Notes under the pieces: model-generated
Told to the model about the DNA's origin: nothing
Seen by the model: only the letters and a program-made list of their open reading frames with translations
Database searches by the model: none
Part shown: piece by piece, positions 1 to 10,990 of the stretch
Layout of the letters: each line of letters starts with the position of its first letter
Numbering within the stretch: the stretch's first letter is position 1
Program-made: the position numbers and the translations under genes
DNA from: Patella vulgata
Lineage: Eukaryota; Mollusca; Gastropoda; Patellidae
Assembly: GCF_932274485.2 (NCBI RefSeq)
Contig: NC_065887.2
Span: 14,852,001-14,916,000 of the forward strand
Direction of reading: 5' to 3'
DNA: 64,000 nucleotides

Positions 1-215
1 TTGCCTTTAAAAAGTAATCTCCTAGACAGTGCCCATTTGCACGGTTGCGTACAAACTGTCGATTGACGCTTCTTCCAGATTTTTTTTAGGGTGGCTCCCT
101 ATAAACTGAATCGTTCGGTTGGGGAAGACATGTTATAGTGAAAAAGGTTATCTTGTCTGTCTAAAATTAGCTAGCCGACCGCCGTTTTACTCTCATTTCA
201 ACGACTCTAAAATAC

Positions 216-833
216 TTATGGAAGATCAAACAGCTCTTTATTCAGTGTTCTTAATTCCTAGGCCTTAATTCTTATTTCTTCATTTGTTATCGTATTTCGA
301 CATTTGTACACTAAAATTAACATTTGTATCTTAAAATCCATATTTGTTTTACAAATCAGACATTTAAGTCATATCAGATTTGTAAAATGTATTTTTGTTT
401 AATTTAATTATATTTTGATATAAAGATAAAATTTATTTTAGTAAATCAAAAAAATAATCTACATTTACATTTCATCATAGACATACAACGAAAAACAAAT
501 CTCGAACAACAAATTTCTAAATACAAATCTCCAAATACAAATCTTGCAAAACATTCCTCAAAAAACAGTTCTTCAATAACATTTCTCCAAAAGACATGTT
601 CTTGAAATTCATCGAACCGGAACATTATGACGATATGAGCGGAAATCAACCTAGAATACAATACGTTACAAATGTTTGATTTGTAAAGCAAATATTGATT
701 TTAAGATACAAATGTTAATTTAAGTGTTCAAATGACGAAATACGACAACAACTAAAGAAATAAGAATTAAGGACTATGAATTAAGAACTAAGAATTAAGA
801 ACACTGAATAAAGAGCTGTTTGGTCTTCCATAA
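216..833. mobile_element. Foldback (long inverted repeat) MITE-like element
   Basis: Two arms of about 160-170 bp (roughly 216-372 and 664-833) are reverse complements of each other, separated by an AT-rich spacer with no convincing gene. The outer ends read TTATGGAAGA on one side and its complement on the other. ATAC sits immediately outside both ends (212-215 and 834-837) and may be a 4-bp target duplication; AATAC is also possible. The layout fits a non-autonomous foldback transposon. The superfamily is not recognised. Arms differ at scattered positions, so it is not fresh. Confidence 0.65.
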
Positions 834-837
834 ATAC

Positions 838-1587
838 TAAGTATACTTCGAGAAATTTGAAAAGTATTTACAGATATCTATTCTCAAAGTAGATAGTTCT
901 CTGTGTGCAAATTGATTATAGAACATATCGCCTAATTTTGTTCCTTGGATCTAGACTAAACCCTGTCCTTCAATAACATTCGCTGTTGGTGGTTGACAGA
1001 CACTGACATAAAAACAACATCCGTCTGCATTAGAGCGTTAATCCCAATTTCACTTCATAGGTATCTTTGATAGGTAATCGGCATTCGAAGAAGAATTTCT
1101 GGTATCTGCCTCAAATTCCCACACATCTAGACTAAAATCGATTTCTAAACCTCATTTGACTTTTATACTGAGTCGAGATTTCATGAAGAATTATGTAATG
1201 AAATAGGATTTGACGTCTCGTCGACACGTTACATATATGTTATATTGAGACGACTAACATACGTTAAAACGACTCCATTAATACTTATTATACTCTCTCT
1301 TCGTAACATATTATTGTAGTGGTGCCCTTTCCAAACATAAGACTTAATAAAGATCCATAGATGCTATATAGTGTCAGGTCACAAAGAAAATTTGTTGAAG
1401 GGTATGATTACTGTACTCTCCAGGGGCAACATATATCACTGCGTAGACCAAATATCAAATGTAATGCGATAGATTTTCACGTATTTCACAGAACATAATT
1501 GATTTGAAATTAAATCATTTGTTTCAAAAATTTAATATAAATTACTTTAAATACATTCATATTACATGAATAGTTGATTTTAAAACC
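838..1587. other. AT-rich stretch without recognisable feature
   Basis: No open frame of note, no tandem repeat and no match to the repeat families seen elsewhere in the window. Confidence 0.5.
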
Positions 1588-2381
1588 ATTTTTGTCAAAT
1601 TTAAAGGTTCCAAAAAATAGAGCCATGCGCCCTTTAAACTAACACTAAAAGTAGGGGTGAATCGTGCCCACATATTACGACTTCGAGGTATGGACCTTAA
1701 CGGCGACCTTCCTTCAAAACCAATGATGTAAAATATGCTGATGCTGTATGACTATATTTCACCAAGAAGAGGTCCAACTGCACGGTCACTCGCTATTTTT
1801 TCCGAGCATATTAGCCCTATTATCAAGTTTTCTGTCTGTTTGAGGTGAGTTCATTTGCGTTCATTACATTAAAGAAACTGATGGCATTACAGTAATTTGA
1901 TAGAACTCTTAGCGTCAGTGGTTCCTCGGATGCTGATTCAAATATTAATTGGCCAGTTTCATAATAATACTCAAGAAGGAAAACATTTTTGTCAAATTTA
2001 AAGGTTCCAAAAAATAGAGCCATGCGCCCTTTAAACTAACACTAAAAGTAGGGGTGAATCGTGCCCACATATAACGACTTCGAGGTAGGGACCTTAACGG
2101 CGACCTTCCTTCAAAACCAATGATGTAAAATATGCTGATGCTGTATGACTATATTTCACCAAGAAGAGGTCCAACTGCACGGTCACTCGCTATTTTTTCC
2201 GAGCATATTAGCCCTATTATCAAGTTTTCTGTCTGTTTGAGGTGAGTTCATTTGCGTTCATTACATTAAAGAAACTGATGGCATTACAGTAATTTGATAG
2301 AACTCTTAGAGTCAGTGGTTCCTCGGATGCTGATTCAAATATTAATTCGCCAGTTTCATAATAATACTCAAGAAGGAAAAC
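1588..2381. repeat. 397-bp direct tandem duplication, two copies
   Basis: The sequence from 1588 to 1984 is repeated from 1985 to 2381 with only a handful of differences. Each copy keeps a minus-strand open frame of about 55 shared codons (within 1823-2023 and 2220-2405) that includes FLLEYYYETG and ends in ANELTSNRQKT. One base change between the copies is synonymous and one changes Q to E. The peptide is not one I recognise. An exon is possible, but I see no supporting splice context, so no CDS is called. Confidence 0.85.
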
Positions 2382-2404
2382 ATAATACCACGGGCAAACA
2401 TTCA

Positions 2405-2880
2405 CAGTTTGACAATATTACCAGTTCAAATTCCCATCTTGACGCTATTACTTAAAAAGGGGGAGGGGGCACATTTCCAGTTTGACAGTATTTCTTAAAG
2501 GGACACATTTCCAGTTTGACAGTATTTCTTAAAGGGACACATTTCCAGTTTGACAATATTAATTAAACGGGCACATTTCCAGTTTGACAATATAACTTAA
2601 AAAGGGCACATTTCCAGTTTGACAATATTACTTAAAAAGGGCACATAAAGGGGAAACATTCCCGATTTGACGGTATATATTATTTAAAGGGGGTGGGGGC
2701 AGGAGTGGGGGGGGGGCACATTCCCACCTTGAAACTATTTCTTGAAGAAGAGTAAATTCCCAGTTTGACAATATTACTTAAAAGGGACACATTCTAGTAA
2801 ACTTGACTTGAAAATACTTAAAGAGGGCATATTCTGAGCTTGACACTATTACACTTGAAGGGGCACATTCCCAGCTAATA
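2405..2880. repeat. Minisatellite, ~36-bp unit
   Basis: About eleven or twelve degenerate units built around GGGCACATTTCCAGTTTGAC followed by an AT-rich ATATTACTTAAAA segment. Units near the middle are nearly identical; the edges decay, and G-runs interrupt around 2460 and 2690-2720. It directly abuts the 397-bp duplication. Confidence 0.85.
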
Positions 2881-4050
2881 TCAAGTAATGAACGAAATAT
2901 TCCAAGAAGCTTTGGGTAAAAATATTTCTATTTAATTAAATTTAAAACGCACCAATAGTCTGCAAATTATACAATTCGCTGTAACAAATCGACGGTGTAG
3001 CGAGCGGGAAGTTGTCAAGACGCGTGCTTCTGAGGTAGAAACTTGTTTATCCAGACAGATGGCAAGAAAATCATTTACAACTCCAGCTGACTGTGGAATA
3101 TCACAGAAATATGTGTAGTTGCTCGAGGTTGGAAAATGGTCTCTCGAGACTCTTCGTCAAAGAATAACACATTCTTAGAGAATGAATTATGTCTCATTTA
3201 AACCGCCAGCAGAACAGTAGGATCTTAAACCCCATTTCAGGTCATTTTCCAACGAAACCAAAGTTACTAAACTGTCGCTTATAGAGTTTACAAGTTTATC
3301 CTATCACGAATCTAAATAACACACCTCACCAAATTCAGTGGCATGCATAGTTTTGGTGATGATCGTATACCCACAAGACTCAAGTATGAAAACCTGTAAT
3401 CAAACATTCGAGATATCGTCCTTCCGTGACCTTGGTGAAATCTGCAGGTGGCCTTAATATTTAGATCTGGCCATGAAATAAGTTTGTTATCCAAATTAAG
3501 TAGGACAGCTTGTAAACCAAAGTTAACAGCGATGATTTTAAATTTTCGAAAAACTTAATTAAATTTCACTATACTATTTGATAGGATTCTCCAGTGAAAT
3601 GGACACCAGGGGTCAACGCTCGTCTGCCCCCACCACAAAGCAATCCAATTCAACACTACTTTGGCTTATATCAAAGTGGTTTAGCGTCTTTGATTATAAA
3701 TCTATTTTGAAAATGATCAATGAATCTCTTATTATACATTATCCCAACTACCATTGGTCGTTCACTTCATTAACAATAATAACTACATGTATATATCATT
3801 TATGATTGGTTAATGAGTGATAATGTCTTCATTTAGAAAGACATGGGAAGTTAATTGTTGGACTTCGTGCATATAATAACAGAATTCAAATTAAAATAAT
3901 TCCTTTTTGCCGTGTCGGGTATCATTAGCGTTCAGTTTGGTGTTTATTTTATTTTATTTTTTTTAAAAAGGGGTGCCAACTCGTTGCCCTCTTTCATGTG
4001 TGTCTATTGGTAGGTGTTCTGCATGGACTCGCCACTACCACTAGGTGAAT
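2881..4050. other. Stretch without recognisable feature
   Basis: Only short, unrelated open frames and AT-rich sequence. No repeat family from elsewhere in the window matches. Confidence 0.4.
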
Positions 4051-4111
4051 GGGCGAAGTTTTGGATTTTTTTTAGAATCCCAATCTACTTTCACTTTCTG
4101 GAATGCGTTTG

Positions 4112-4442
4112 AAATGAATTGAAATGAAATGTCTCCGACGGGGCTAATATATAGTGTACTATGAGGGAAACTTTGCCCGGACAACGGCGCTAAGGACTAC
4201 TCTTATATCGAATTCCATCTGCCAAGGGATATTTTACGTACACGCCAATGTATTCACGGGACCTCGGTGTTTCGTCCCATCCGAACGACTATAAGTTGTC
4301 CCTTGCCACGCCCCTCAGTCCTGACAAGTGGGAACCACGCCGGATAAAATACCAATAAAGTTTCTCGGTCGACGCAGGGATCGAACACGGGACCTCAGGT
4401 TAGCAAGCCAACGTCTCATTCACTGAGCCACCGTGGCTCCCC
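4112..4442 (-). mobile_element. SINE-A, full length, with target duplication
   Basis: Reference copy for the most abundant family. Read on the minus strand, the head is tRNA-like, with an A-box-like segment TGGCTCAGTGAATGAGACG and a B-box-like GTTCGATCCC. A ~250-bp body follows, then a 3' tail with (ATTTC)-type repeats. Most other copies carry the fuller tail GGACGTTAAACCCCATTTC, which is decayed here. Flanks GAATGCGTTTG (4101-4111) and GAATACGTTTG (4443-4453) form an 11-bp target duplication with one mismatch. Pol III transcription from the boxes is the family norm; current activity is unknown. Confidence 0.85.
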
Positions 4443-4765
4443 GAATACGTTTGGAGTTCACATAGCTATCGGTGTTCACTGTACGGGTAGTGGTTTAAAT
4501 TATATCGGAAGGTGCCTATCCGGATTTGATTTTAGAATCGGAACCTCCTCAAACTTTCTGCAATACTTGACAGCTCATCGCTTGGAGTTCCCTGCTGTAT
4601 TAGTAGAAGTTTAAATGATATGAGAATGCAGCTAGCCAAGCCACTATTTTGGATTTGATTTTAGAATTTGAACCTCCTTAAACTTTCTTGAATATTTGAT
4701 AGCTCATCGTTTGGAGTTCCCATGACTAACAGTGTGTATCATACTGTTGCGTTGGTAGAAGTTAA

Positions 4766-5228
4766 AGGGACAATAACACTCTTGCTGGCTTGACAGCTCC
4801 AGAAAATAAAAAAATAGCCTTATTCTAAGTACTAGATGTGTTAGTGTCCTACCTGTTGTGTAAATTATCCATTAAACCCTATTTTACTTGTCCAGAGGGT
4901 TCAAAAATTTTTTTAAATCCAAGTCACATTTGAAAAGCTTTACGTCAGGCTTTTCAAATCATTTAGTTTAATTTTTCCAATTTTTTAAATTAGGTGTGTT
5001 AAGATGAAATTTGTATCATCAATTAATTGGAATATAGTAAAATAGTACAATTTGTTGACCAGAATAAAGATTGGGACATATTATTCAGTTACAACAAGAG
5101 TGGTATTGAGCCTTTAATAAAAAAATTTTATAATCACGTGTACAATGCTAGGACGTTGGTGTTTGCCAGGACACTCGTCTATAAAAGGTTCCTTTACGTG
5201 CACACCAATGTGAACATGTATTGAGCCT
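4766..5228. mobile_element. TTAA-flanked MITE carrying a captured SINE-D piece
   Basis: TTAA flanks both ends (4762-4765 and 5229-5232). The left end is AGGGACAATAACACTC. An inner right end at 5098-5113, GAGTGGTATTGAGCCT, is its imperfect complement (13 of 16) and is also followed by TTAA. A further ~115 bp, shared with 10698-10803, leads to a second ATTGAGCCT/TTAA end. The surrounding ~130-bp array unit shows the uninserted target. TTAA targets with AGGG ends suggest Kolobok- or piggyBac-type mobilisation; the superfamily is inference. Confidence 0.7.
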
Positions 5229-5400
5229 TTAAATTATATCTGAAGGTATTTTGCTCCGCCATTACTACTAGATGCAGGGGGCGTAAGTTTTGGATTTGAT
5301 TTTAAAATCAGAATGTGTTTAAACTTTCTAGAATACGTAATACCTCATCGTTTCGAGTTACCATAGCTATCAGTGTGTATTATACTCTTGCATTGTTATT

Positions 5401-5844
5401 AATTAATGATATTATAATCGACAAAAAGTTGAATAGAAAATACAAAAGTACAACTAATCAGTCACTATTAATAACAACACGTTTGTTGGTAGGTTTGACA
5501 TTTAGCAATACAATTAAACCCCGTTATGTTGAATTAAGACGGCCAAAACATTTTTATTCGAGCAAAGCACTATTCGAGCAAACCACACTGCCATTATTTT
5601 TCATTACATGTAGGAATATATATATTTGAAATATCATATAGGTTATATGCGCAAGGTGCCAAATAAAGAAATAACAATCACCCAAAACCATGTTGGGGGA
5701 TATCTTATTTGCATGTCGACATTGCTGATTCGCCGCTTTTTTTCAGTACATGGAGAAATTTACATATTTTTGAAATATCTTATATATTATATGCACAAGT
5801 TGACAAATAAGGAAATAACAATTATTAAAATAAAATTAACTTTT
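5401..5844. repeat. AT-rich region with a diverged ~80-bp direct duplication
   Basis: Segments at about 5608-5690 and 5752-5832 share TACATG, TTTGAAATATC, TTATATGC and AAATAA-GAAATAACAAT in the same order, separated by about 145 bp. No gene is visible. Confidence 0.5.
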
Positions 5845-6057
5845 GATCCAACTGGGGTAATGAAGGCGGCCATACATAGAGTGTGCTATGAGGGTAATTT
5901 TGCCCGGACTACTCTTATATCGAATTCCAACTGTCAAGGGATCTTTTACGTACACAGAACCTCGGTTTTTCGTCCGATCCGAACGACTAGACAGCTGTCC
6001 TTGTCGGATCCTCAGGCCTACACCACTGACAAGGGGAAACCGCGCCGGAAAATATTA
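5845..6057 (-). mobile_element. SINE-A, truncated at the tRNA head
   Basis: The body segments TGTGCTATGAGGG, TTGCCCGGAC, CTCTTATATCGAATTCCAAC and ACCTCGGTTTTTCGTCC are present. The match stops at the CGCCGGAAAAT segment, so the A- and B-box head is missing. Confidence 0.75.
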
Positions 6058-6139
6058 TTCAATTACATTTTTAACATTAATCGCATGTCGACATAGATGC
6101 TGATGGTCGCGTTGGTATAATTGTAACCACGACAATAAA

Positions 6140-6418
6140 GAAATGAAATGGGGTTTAAGGTCTAATTTATCTGCAACATCTAGGCTGCCCTACGGCCTAC
6201 TCTTATTTCCAATGCCGGTTGATAGTGGTTCTTTTACGTGCAAATCAACATGTACAAGGGACCTTAACGACTAAATAATGTTCCCAGACAGGTCATGCAT
6301 CACCTACAAGGAGAAACCATGCCGGGGAATCCAGAGGAAGTTTCTCGGGCAACCCCGGGAGAGCTTCCTAGACCTCCTAGTTAGTGAGCCAGCGTCTTAC
6401 TCATGGTTCCACCCCGGT
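6140..6418 (-). mobile_element. SINE-A, diverged
   Basis: Tail AAATGGGGTTTAAGGTC, body GGCCTACTCTTATTTCCAA and head GTTAGTGAGCCAGCGTCTTAC are recognisable in family order. Many substitutions make it an older copy. Confidence 0.65.
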
Positions 6419-6479
6419 TACTACGAGAACGAAGGGGGTACTTTTTCAAAATAAACATTCATAAATTTTTAAAATATAG

Positions 6480-6630
6480 AAATGGAATGAAATGGGATTT
6501 AACATCCTATTTTTTGCACCGACTGGGCTAATGAAAATGCTCTTACACTAAGTTTATGTACACATCAATGTGTACATGGGGTCCTGGGCTTTTTCCCATC
6601 CGAACGACTAGACACTGTCCTTGCCAGGTC
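6480..6630 (-). mobile_element. SINE-A, 3' fragment
   Basis: Begins with the ATGAAATGGGATTTAAC tail and runs through ACTGGGCTAATGAA to CCCATCCGAACGACTAGACA, then stops. The head is absent. Confidence 0.65.
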
Positions 6631-7508
6631 AAAATATCGATAACTGACTCTCCGAACAACATACTGAAGACGATGACCACATAAAAATGTAGGAAAAAAA
6701 GTTTTCATTCTACAGATCTTGTGCTTACCTGTCACTGCTGATGGTTCTTTCAGTAAATCCAAGGTATGGGATGTTTGGATATACGTTGATCGAATGATAT
6801 GACTGTGATGATATCAAAACTTTCTCCCAGCAGCACACTAAAACACTGTCATTTAACTTGAAAAACCGTTAATTTAAATTTAATAATTTTACAACCAATC
6901 GACAAATGTCATAACAATTTCAAATATCACAACAGATGAATAACACGTAATATTGTTTTAAATCTTTTTCCTGTTATTTTTCACCTAATAATAACGGTAC
7001 TGACATTTTCTAGTAATTGACAATCGTTCAATAACGTCCTGCTCCCACTGGTAACCAGAAACTTTGAAACTCTAAAATCTCGAAAGAGGGTATTATTAAT
7101 TCGCCCTTATTTGGCTTTCGTGAACAAAAACTTCCTCCCGTTTATTAGAGGTTCGTTAAATGCCAGTGTTGATTTTTAGTAAACCCAAGTTTGCCAAGTT
7201 GTGAAGACTTGTTTATCACGGCTACCTAACCACAAGCTGTCTTGTATCTTCCGTTGTCCATATAGTGAGAAGTCTTGTCAAGCTCTAATTGATTCCACGT
7301 CTATGTACCGAGGTGAAACCTATTAGATCGGGATATTGATTAAAGACAAATCAACTCATCATACAGCACCATAGCCAATAGCTGAGACGCTTCTCGGAAT
7401 ATCCTACTATTGTTTCGGATCATGTAGCTATTGAACATGTAAATGATTGGGGTGTTAGACGTTGAATAAGATAACAGCATACGGGCCTGGGTGCAGGTAC
7501 CTACTAAC
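6631..7508. other. Stretch without recognisable feature
   Basis: AT-rich DNA without a credible gene, tandem repeat or match to the window's repeat families. Confidence 0.4.
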
Positions 7509-7516
7509 ATCTAATT

Positions 7517-7819
7517 CAGTGGTTACCCTTTTTTGCCAACGGCACACCTTTTAAAACGTGAAGAAATAGCGGCACACCTGGCTAAATATATATGAAAAGT
7601 ATTTGAATTTTGCAAAACATGGCAAGTTATAGATGAGATGCTAGTCATAGACATACAAATAAAGAAAAACACAGCTATAAACTTATTTTATTGCATTGTT
7701 TCGAATTAATTCATCAGTCAAATAGCCGGCTTCTTAGTGAGAAATTTTCTTAGTGTGCCGTTCAAAAATTTCGCGGCACACTTAGGAAAATCTCGTGGCA
7801 AACATTTTGAGAATCACTG
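7517..7819. mobile_element. hAT-type MITE with 8-bp target duplication
   Basis: The element starts CAGTGGTTACCC and ends GAGAATCACTG. It carries internal GGCACACCTTTTAAAA near one end and TGTGCCG/GCGGCACAC near the other. It is flanked on both sides by ATCTAATT (7509-7516 and 7820-7827), an exact 8-bp target duplication. CAGTGGTT termini, GGCACACC subterminal motifs and 8-bp duplications are classic for non-autonomous hAT elements. At 303 bp it has no coding capacity and would need a transposase in trans. Confidence 0.88.
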
Positions 7820-7865
7820 ATCTAATTAATAATAAAGCTTTGTATAAGTACTTTCGGGTACGAGC

Positions 7866-8166
7866 CCGGTGTTGCCCGAGATAGTCCGCCAAATTTTCCG
7901 GCGTGGTATTCCTTTGTCAGTGGTGCAGGATTGGACGGAAGTGGGTGGGGGGATGACAAGGAACAGCGACTAGTCATTCACATGGGACGAAAACCGAGGT
8001 CCCGTGTAGACGTTCGCGTGATCATAAAACAACCGTTGACTTAAGGAATTTGAAACAAAAGTAGGCCGGTGAAACAATGCCCCTCACAGAACACTGTATG
8101 GCGTATGACTGTCTTCATTATCCGGGTTCGTGAAGAAAAGTAGGACGTTTAACCCCATTACATTTC
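7866..8166 (+). mobile_element. SINE-A, head degraded
   Basis: From AATTTTCCGGCGTGGT through GGGACGAAAACCGAGGTCCC and CACTGTATGGCGTATG to TAGGACGTTTAACCCCAT. The tRNA-like head is only vaguely traceable before 7890. Confidence 0.7.
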
Positions 8167-8212
8167 TGCATTTAGCTTTATGTTTGAAGCTGTTACCCTT
8201 ACCGATAATTAC

Positions 8213-8322
8213 AGTTAAAATAGAACCCTAATTATCGAAATTAAAATAGAACGTAATTGTCGAAATTAAAATAGAACCTAATTATCGAAATTAAAATAGA
8301 ACCTAATTATCGGAATAACACA
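8213..8322. repeat. 26-29-bp tandem repeat, four units
   Basis: Four units of AAATTAAAATAGAACCTAAT followed by TATCG; two are nearly identical. Probably a local slippage expansion. Confidence 0.8.
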
Positions 8323-8343
8323 AACACTAGCCACGATAAATAG

Positions 8344-8584
8344 CGTTGCCCGGACAGCGGCACTACCGCCTACTCTTATATCGAATTCCATTTATCATGG
8401 GATCTTTTACGTGCATTCCAATGTATACACAGGACCTCGATTGTTCGTCGCATTCGAACGACTATACGCTGTCCCTTGACTGGTCCTCCGTCCTGCACCA
8501 CGGACAAAGAGGAACCACGCCGGAAAATTCCCGATGAACTTGCTCGGCCAACGCTGGGATCGAACACGGGACCTTACTCACTGA
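8344..8584 (-). mobile_element. SINE-A, tail missing
   Basis: GTTGCCCGGACAGCGGC to the B-box complement GGGATCGAACACGGGACC and CTTACTCACTGA. The head end overlaps the target duplication of the following SINE-B, so SINE-B probably inserted into this copy. Confidence 0.75.
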
Positions 8585-8593
8585 AACACAAAA

Positions 8594-8854
8594 GAGAGAG
8601 AGAGAAATGGGGTTTAACGTCCACTCGACACAAACCAGGTCATTTCGGGACTAACATATGGTTTAATTTTATTTCAATAATTCGCTTGCGCATAGGGGTC
8701 TTTAGCAGTGGGAGGAAACCGGAGGACCCGGAGAAAACCCTACTCCTTGTCACGTAGAACCGGGGACTCGAAACCACGCCAGTTGACTCAATGACAGGCC
8801 TTATGATACAGCACGCACATGCTAACCATTTGGACACCCCCCCCCCCCCCCCCA
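8594..8854 (-). mobile_element. SINE-B, with target duplication
   Basis: Reference for a second family. On the minus strand there is a tRNA-like head, in other copies TGGCCGAATGGTTAGC and GGTTTCGAATCCC (leucine/serine-tRNA-like), here decayed and abutted by a C-run. The body includes GGAGGAAACCGGAGGACCCG (written on the plus strand) and the tail is GTGGACGTTAAACCCCATTT followed by (CT)n. Flanks ACTGAAACACAAAA (8580-8593) and ACTGAGACACTAAAA (8855-8869) are a slightly diverged duplication. Confidence 0.8.
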
Positions 8855-8878
8855 ACTGAGACACTAAAATAAAATGAA

Positions 8879-8952
8879 ACTATATTCCATAGAATTGTGT
8901 CTGGTGTATTTCCACTTCAATTACTAAATGCCAATGAAGCAATTTTTTTTTT
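8879..8952 (+). mobile_element. Penelope-like terminal fragment (short)
   Basis: ATTCCATAGAATTGTG, then a spacer, then CAATTACTAAATGCCAATG. The same two blocks in the same order lie in the insert at 31784-31935, so this is a terminal remnant of that family. Family name is inference. Confidence 0.5.
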
Positions 8953-9361
8953 CAAATGTATTCTATCGCATACAGGACACTTTTGAGTTTAAAATCGGAC
9001 AGAAAACTAAATATCATATCATATCCGAGAAGAAAATTAATAATATAAATTTATTGAAGAAATGACACCAGTTTCACGATTTATTCACAGAACAATAATG
9101 GGGTAGTATGTGGCGGTATTTGGCAGTATTTAGTAATATTTTAGTAGTACTGGGTCAATCGGCCTATCGTAAAATTCTACATACTGACTCGTTAATTTAG
9201 TATACGTAAAAATACCTTACTTGTTCCAAAACGATGGGACATTAAAGTCTGTTACTGCCCTATTCTGGTCGTTACAGTGTATACATCACACCCACAGTTT
9301 TTTTTATACTCTTGGGGTGTTCTCGATGAATTGCATAAAGACGGACAAACGGGCCTACCAA
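8953..9361. other. Stretch without recognisable feature
   Basis: AT-rich; only a short GGTAGTATGTGGCGGTATTT-like local repetition near 9100-9145. Confidence 0.4.
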
Positions 9362-9565
9362 CCGACCAGGTGCACTCCAACGTTTACAATTGACCTCAGT
9401 ATTTCGCACCATCCGAATAACAAGACGCTGTTGTTATCAACCCCCACCCACCACCATTACCACCTACATCAATGCCAAGGGGAAACAACGCTGGAAAATC
9501 CGGGAAAAATTTGTCGGTCAATACCGAGAATGGACACCGGGCCTCCCGTTTAGTGAGCAAGATGG
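9362..9565 (-). mobile_element. SINE-A, very diverged
   Basis: Traceable pieces are ACCTCAGTATTTCGCACCATCCGAA (in part), AAGGGGAAAC, GCTGGAAAATCCGGG and GGCCTCCCGTTTAGTGAGC, in family order. An old copy. Confidence 0.5.
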
Positions 9566-10351
9566 GGAGATTTTGAAACTGAGGGACAGAAAGATGTTTT
9601 ATTTCTTTGAGTTCCTTCCACTTATACTTATGTTTCTGTGTTTGATAACACGTATTTTAGAAGAACAGTGGGTTTCTGGGTTGTATTGGAGTAATAATGA
9701 AGTAATATTAAGTCCATATAGATGTCCATTTCAAGTTCCATTCGAAACACAACGTGGATCACAGAATTAGCACCCAAGACATAGAACATTGCTAACGATT
9801 CCATTGGTGTCATTTTGCAGACAAGTGTAATACACGACTGTGTTTTAAATGTTTGTGTGGGTGTCGTAAAAATCAAGATTGTGTTAAATGTATAAGAACG
9901 ACTACAGACTTTGAAACGGCAAATTAAAAAATAAGAACACGTGGGTATAATTTTAATTAGACTAGCGGTAAATAATTTGTGTTTCAATGAAGATGATTAT
10001 CTGTTTTGGATGAATAATTTGTGTTACTTCATCAGAGTATTACCAGGACGCTAATTAAAGTATATCGTTAAAGAAAGAATGTCAACATGTTTTTTCTTCT
10101 CTTATTAGTTATTGGATAGCTAGTTCATTGTTCTGTATGAAAATAACGCTATACAAATTTTCTCATTATTTATTATAATATATAAGCTTATTAATTCTAT
10201 ATAAAATATAATTTTATACGTAGCATTAAATATACAGGTCCTTTGATGTTTAGATAATGTACATCAGCATCGATATTGGATGTTAGTAATTAAACTCGTT
10301 TGAACCTCGCTATAAAAAGAATATAGAGACACTCCACTAAACTATGATTGA
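9566..10351. other. Stretch without recognisable feature
   Basis: AT-rich DNA. Open frames of 110-126 codons near 9221-9987 run through SINE-derived sequence or overlap on opposite strands and resemble no protein. Confidence 0.4.
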
Positions 10352-10803
10352 AGGGACAATAACACTCTTGCTGGCTTGACAGCTCCAGAAAATAAAAATA
10401 ACTTTATTCTAAGTACTAGATGTGTTAGTGTCCAACCTGCTGTGTAAATTATCCATTAAATCCTATTTTTACTTGTCCAGAGGATTCAAAAATATTTTTA
10501 AATCCAATCACATTTGAAAAGCTTTACGTCAGGCTTTTCAAATCATTTAGTTGAATTTTTCCAATTTTTTAAATTAGGTGTGTTAAGATGAAATTTGCAT
10601 CATCAATTAATTGGAATATTGTAAAATAGTATAATTTGTTGACCAGAATAAAGATTGGGCCATATTATTCAGTTACAACAAGAGTGGTATTGAGCCTTTA
10701 ATATATTTTTTTTATAATCACGTGTACAATGCTAGGACGTTGGTGTTTGCCAGGACACTCGTCTATAAAAGGTTCCTTTACGTGCACACCAATGTGAACA
10801 TGG
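10352..10803. mobile_element. MITE of the AGGGACAAT family plus adjoining shared DNA
   Basis: Near-identical to 4766-5214. The core (10352-10697) begins AGGGACAATAACACTC and ends GGTATTGAGCCT followed by TTAA. On the left the duplicated TTAA has become TTGA. The following ~105 bp are also shared with the other copy, but here they continue into the SINE-D head instead of ending at TTAA. Confidence 0.65.
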
Positions 10804-10990
10804 ATTGGCCTCGGCTTGTTTTCCTGTACGCACGACACGACACGCTCCTTGTCCTATAGTACAGTCGCTACAATTGACAGGCAGGGCCCGGGCTTGAAAA
10901 AATCATAGGTTTTGCTCAACTCACGTCTGGATTTAAACCCGGCACATCGCATTTGAGAGTCCAGTTCCCTAGGTGCTCGGCCACACACTT
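10804..10990 (-). mobile_element. SINE-D: a further tRNA-headed SINE
   Basis: On the minus strand a tRNA-like head is visible, with TGGCCGAGCACCTAGGGAAC as an A-box region and GGGTTTAAATCC as a B-box region about 45 bp later. The body probably continues left to about 10705. Only one complete head of this type occurs in the window. Confidence 0.45.

Larger units (their letters stand above)
4051..5400. repeat. ~130-bp tandem array, interrupted by a SINE and a MITE
   Basis: Four degenerate units carry TTTGGATTTGATTTTAGAAT, then an AACTTTCTNGAATA segment, then CTCATCGTTTGGAGTT and a GTGTGTAT segment. They start near 4051, 4522, 4651 and 5291. Removing the SINE (4112-4442) and the MITE (4766-5228) brings the first three to a spacing of about 129 bp. 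The array therefore predates both insertions. Confidence 0.65.

Noticed and set aside
4112-4442. tRNA gene suggested by A- and B-box-like motifs
   Set aside because: Dozens of copies share a non-tRNA body and tail, with flanking duplications; the head belongs to a SINE and lacks a full cloverleaf. The same reasoning applies to all SINE heads here.
9221-9987. Overlapping 110-126-codon frames
   Set aside because: Partly SINE-derived and overlapping on opposite strands; no protein similarity that I recognise.
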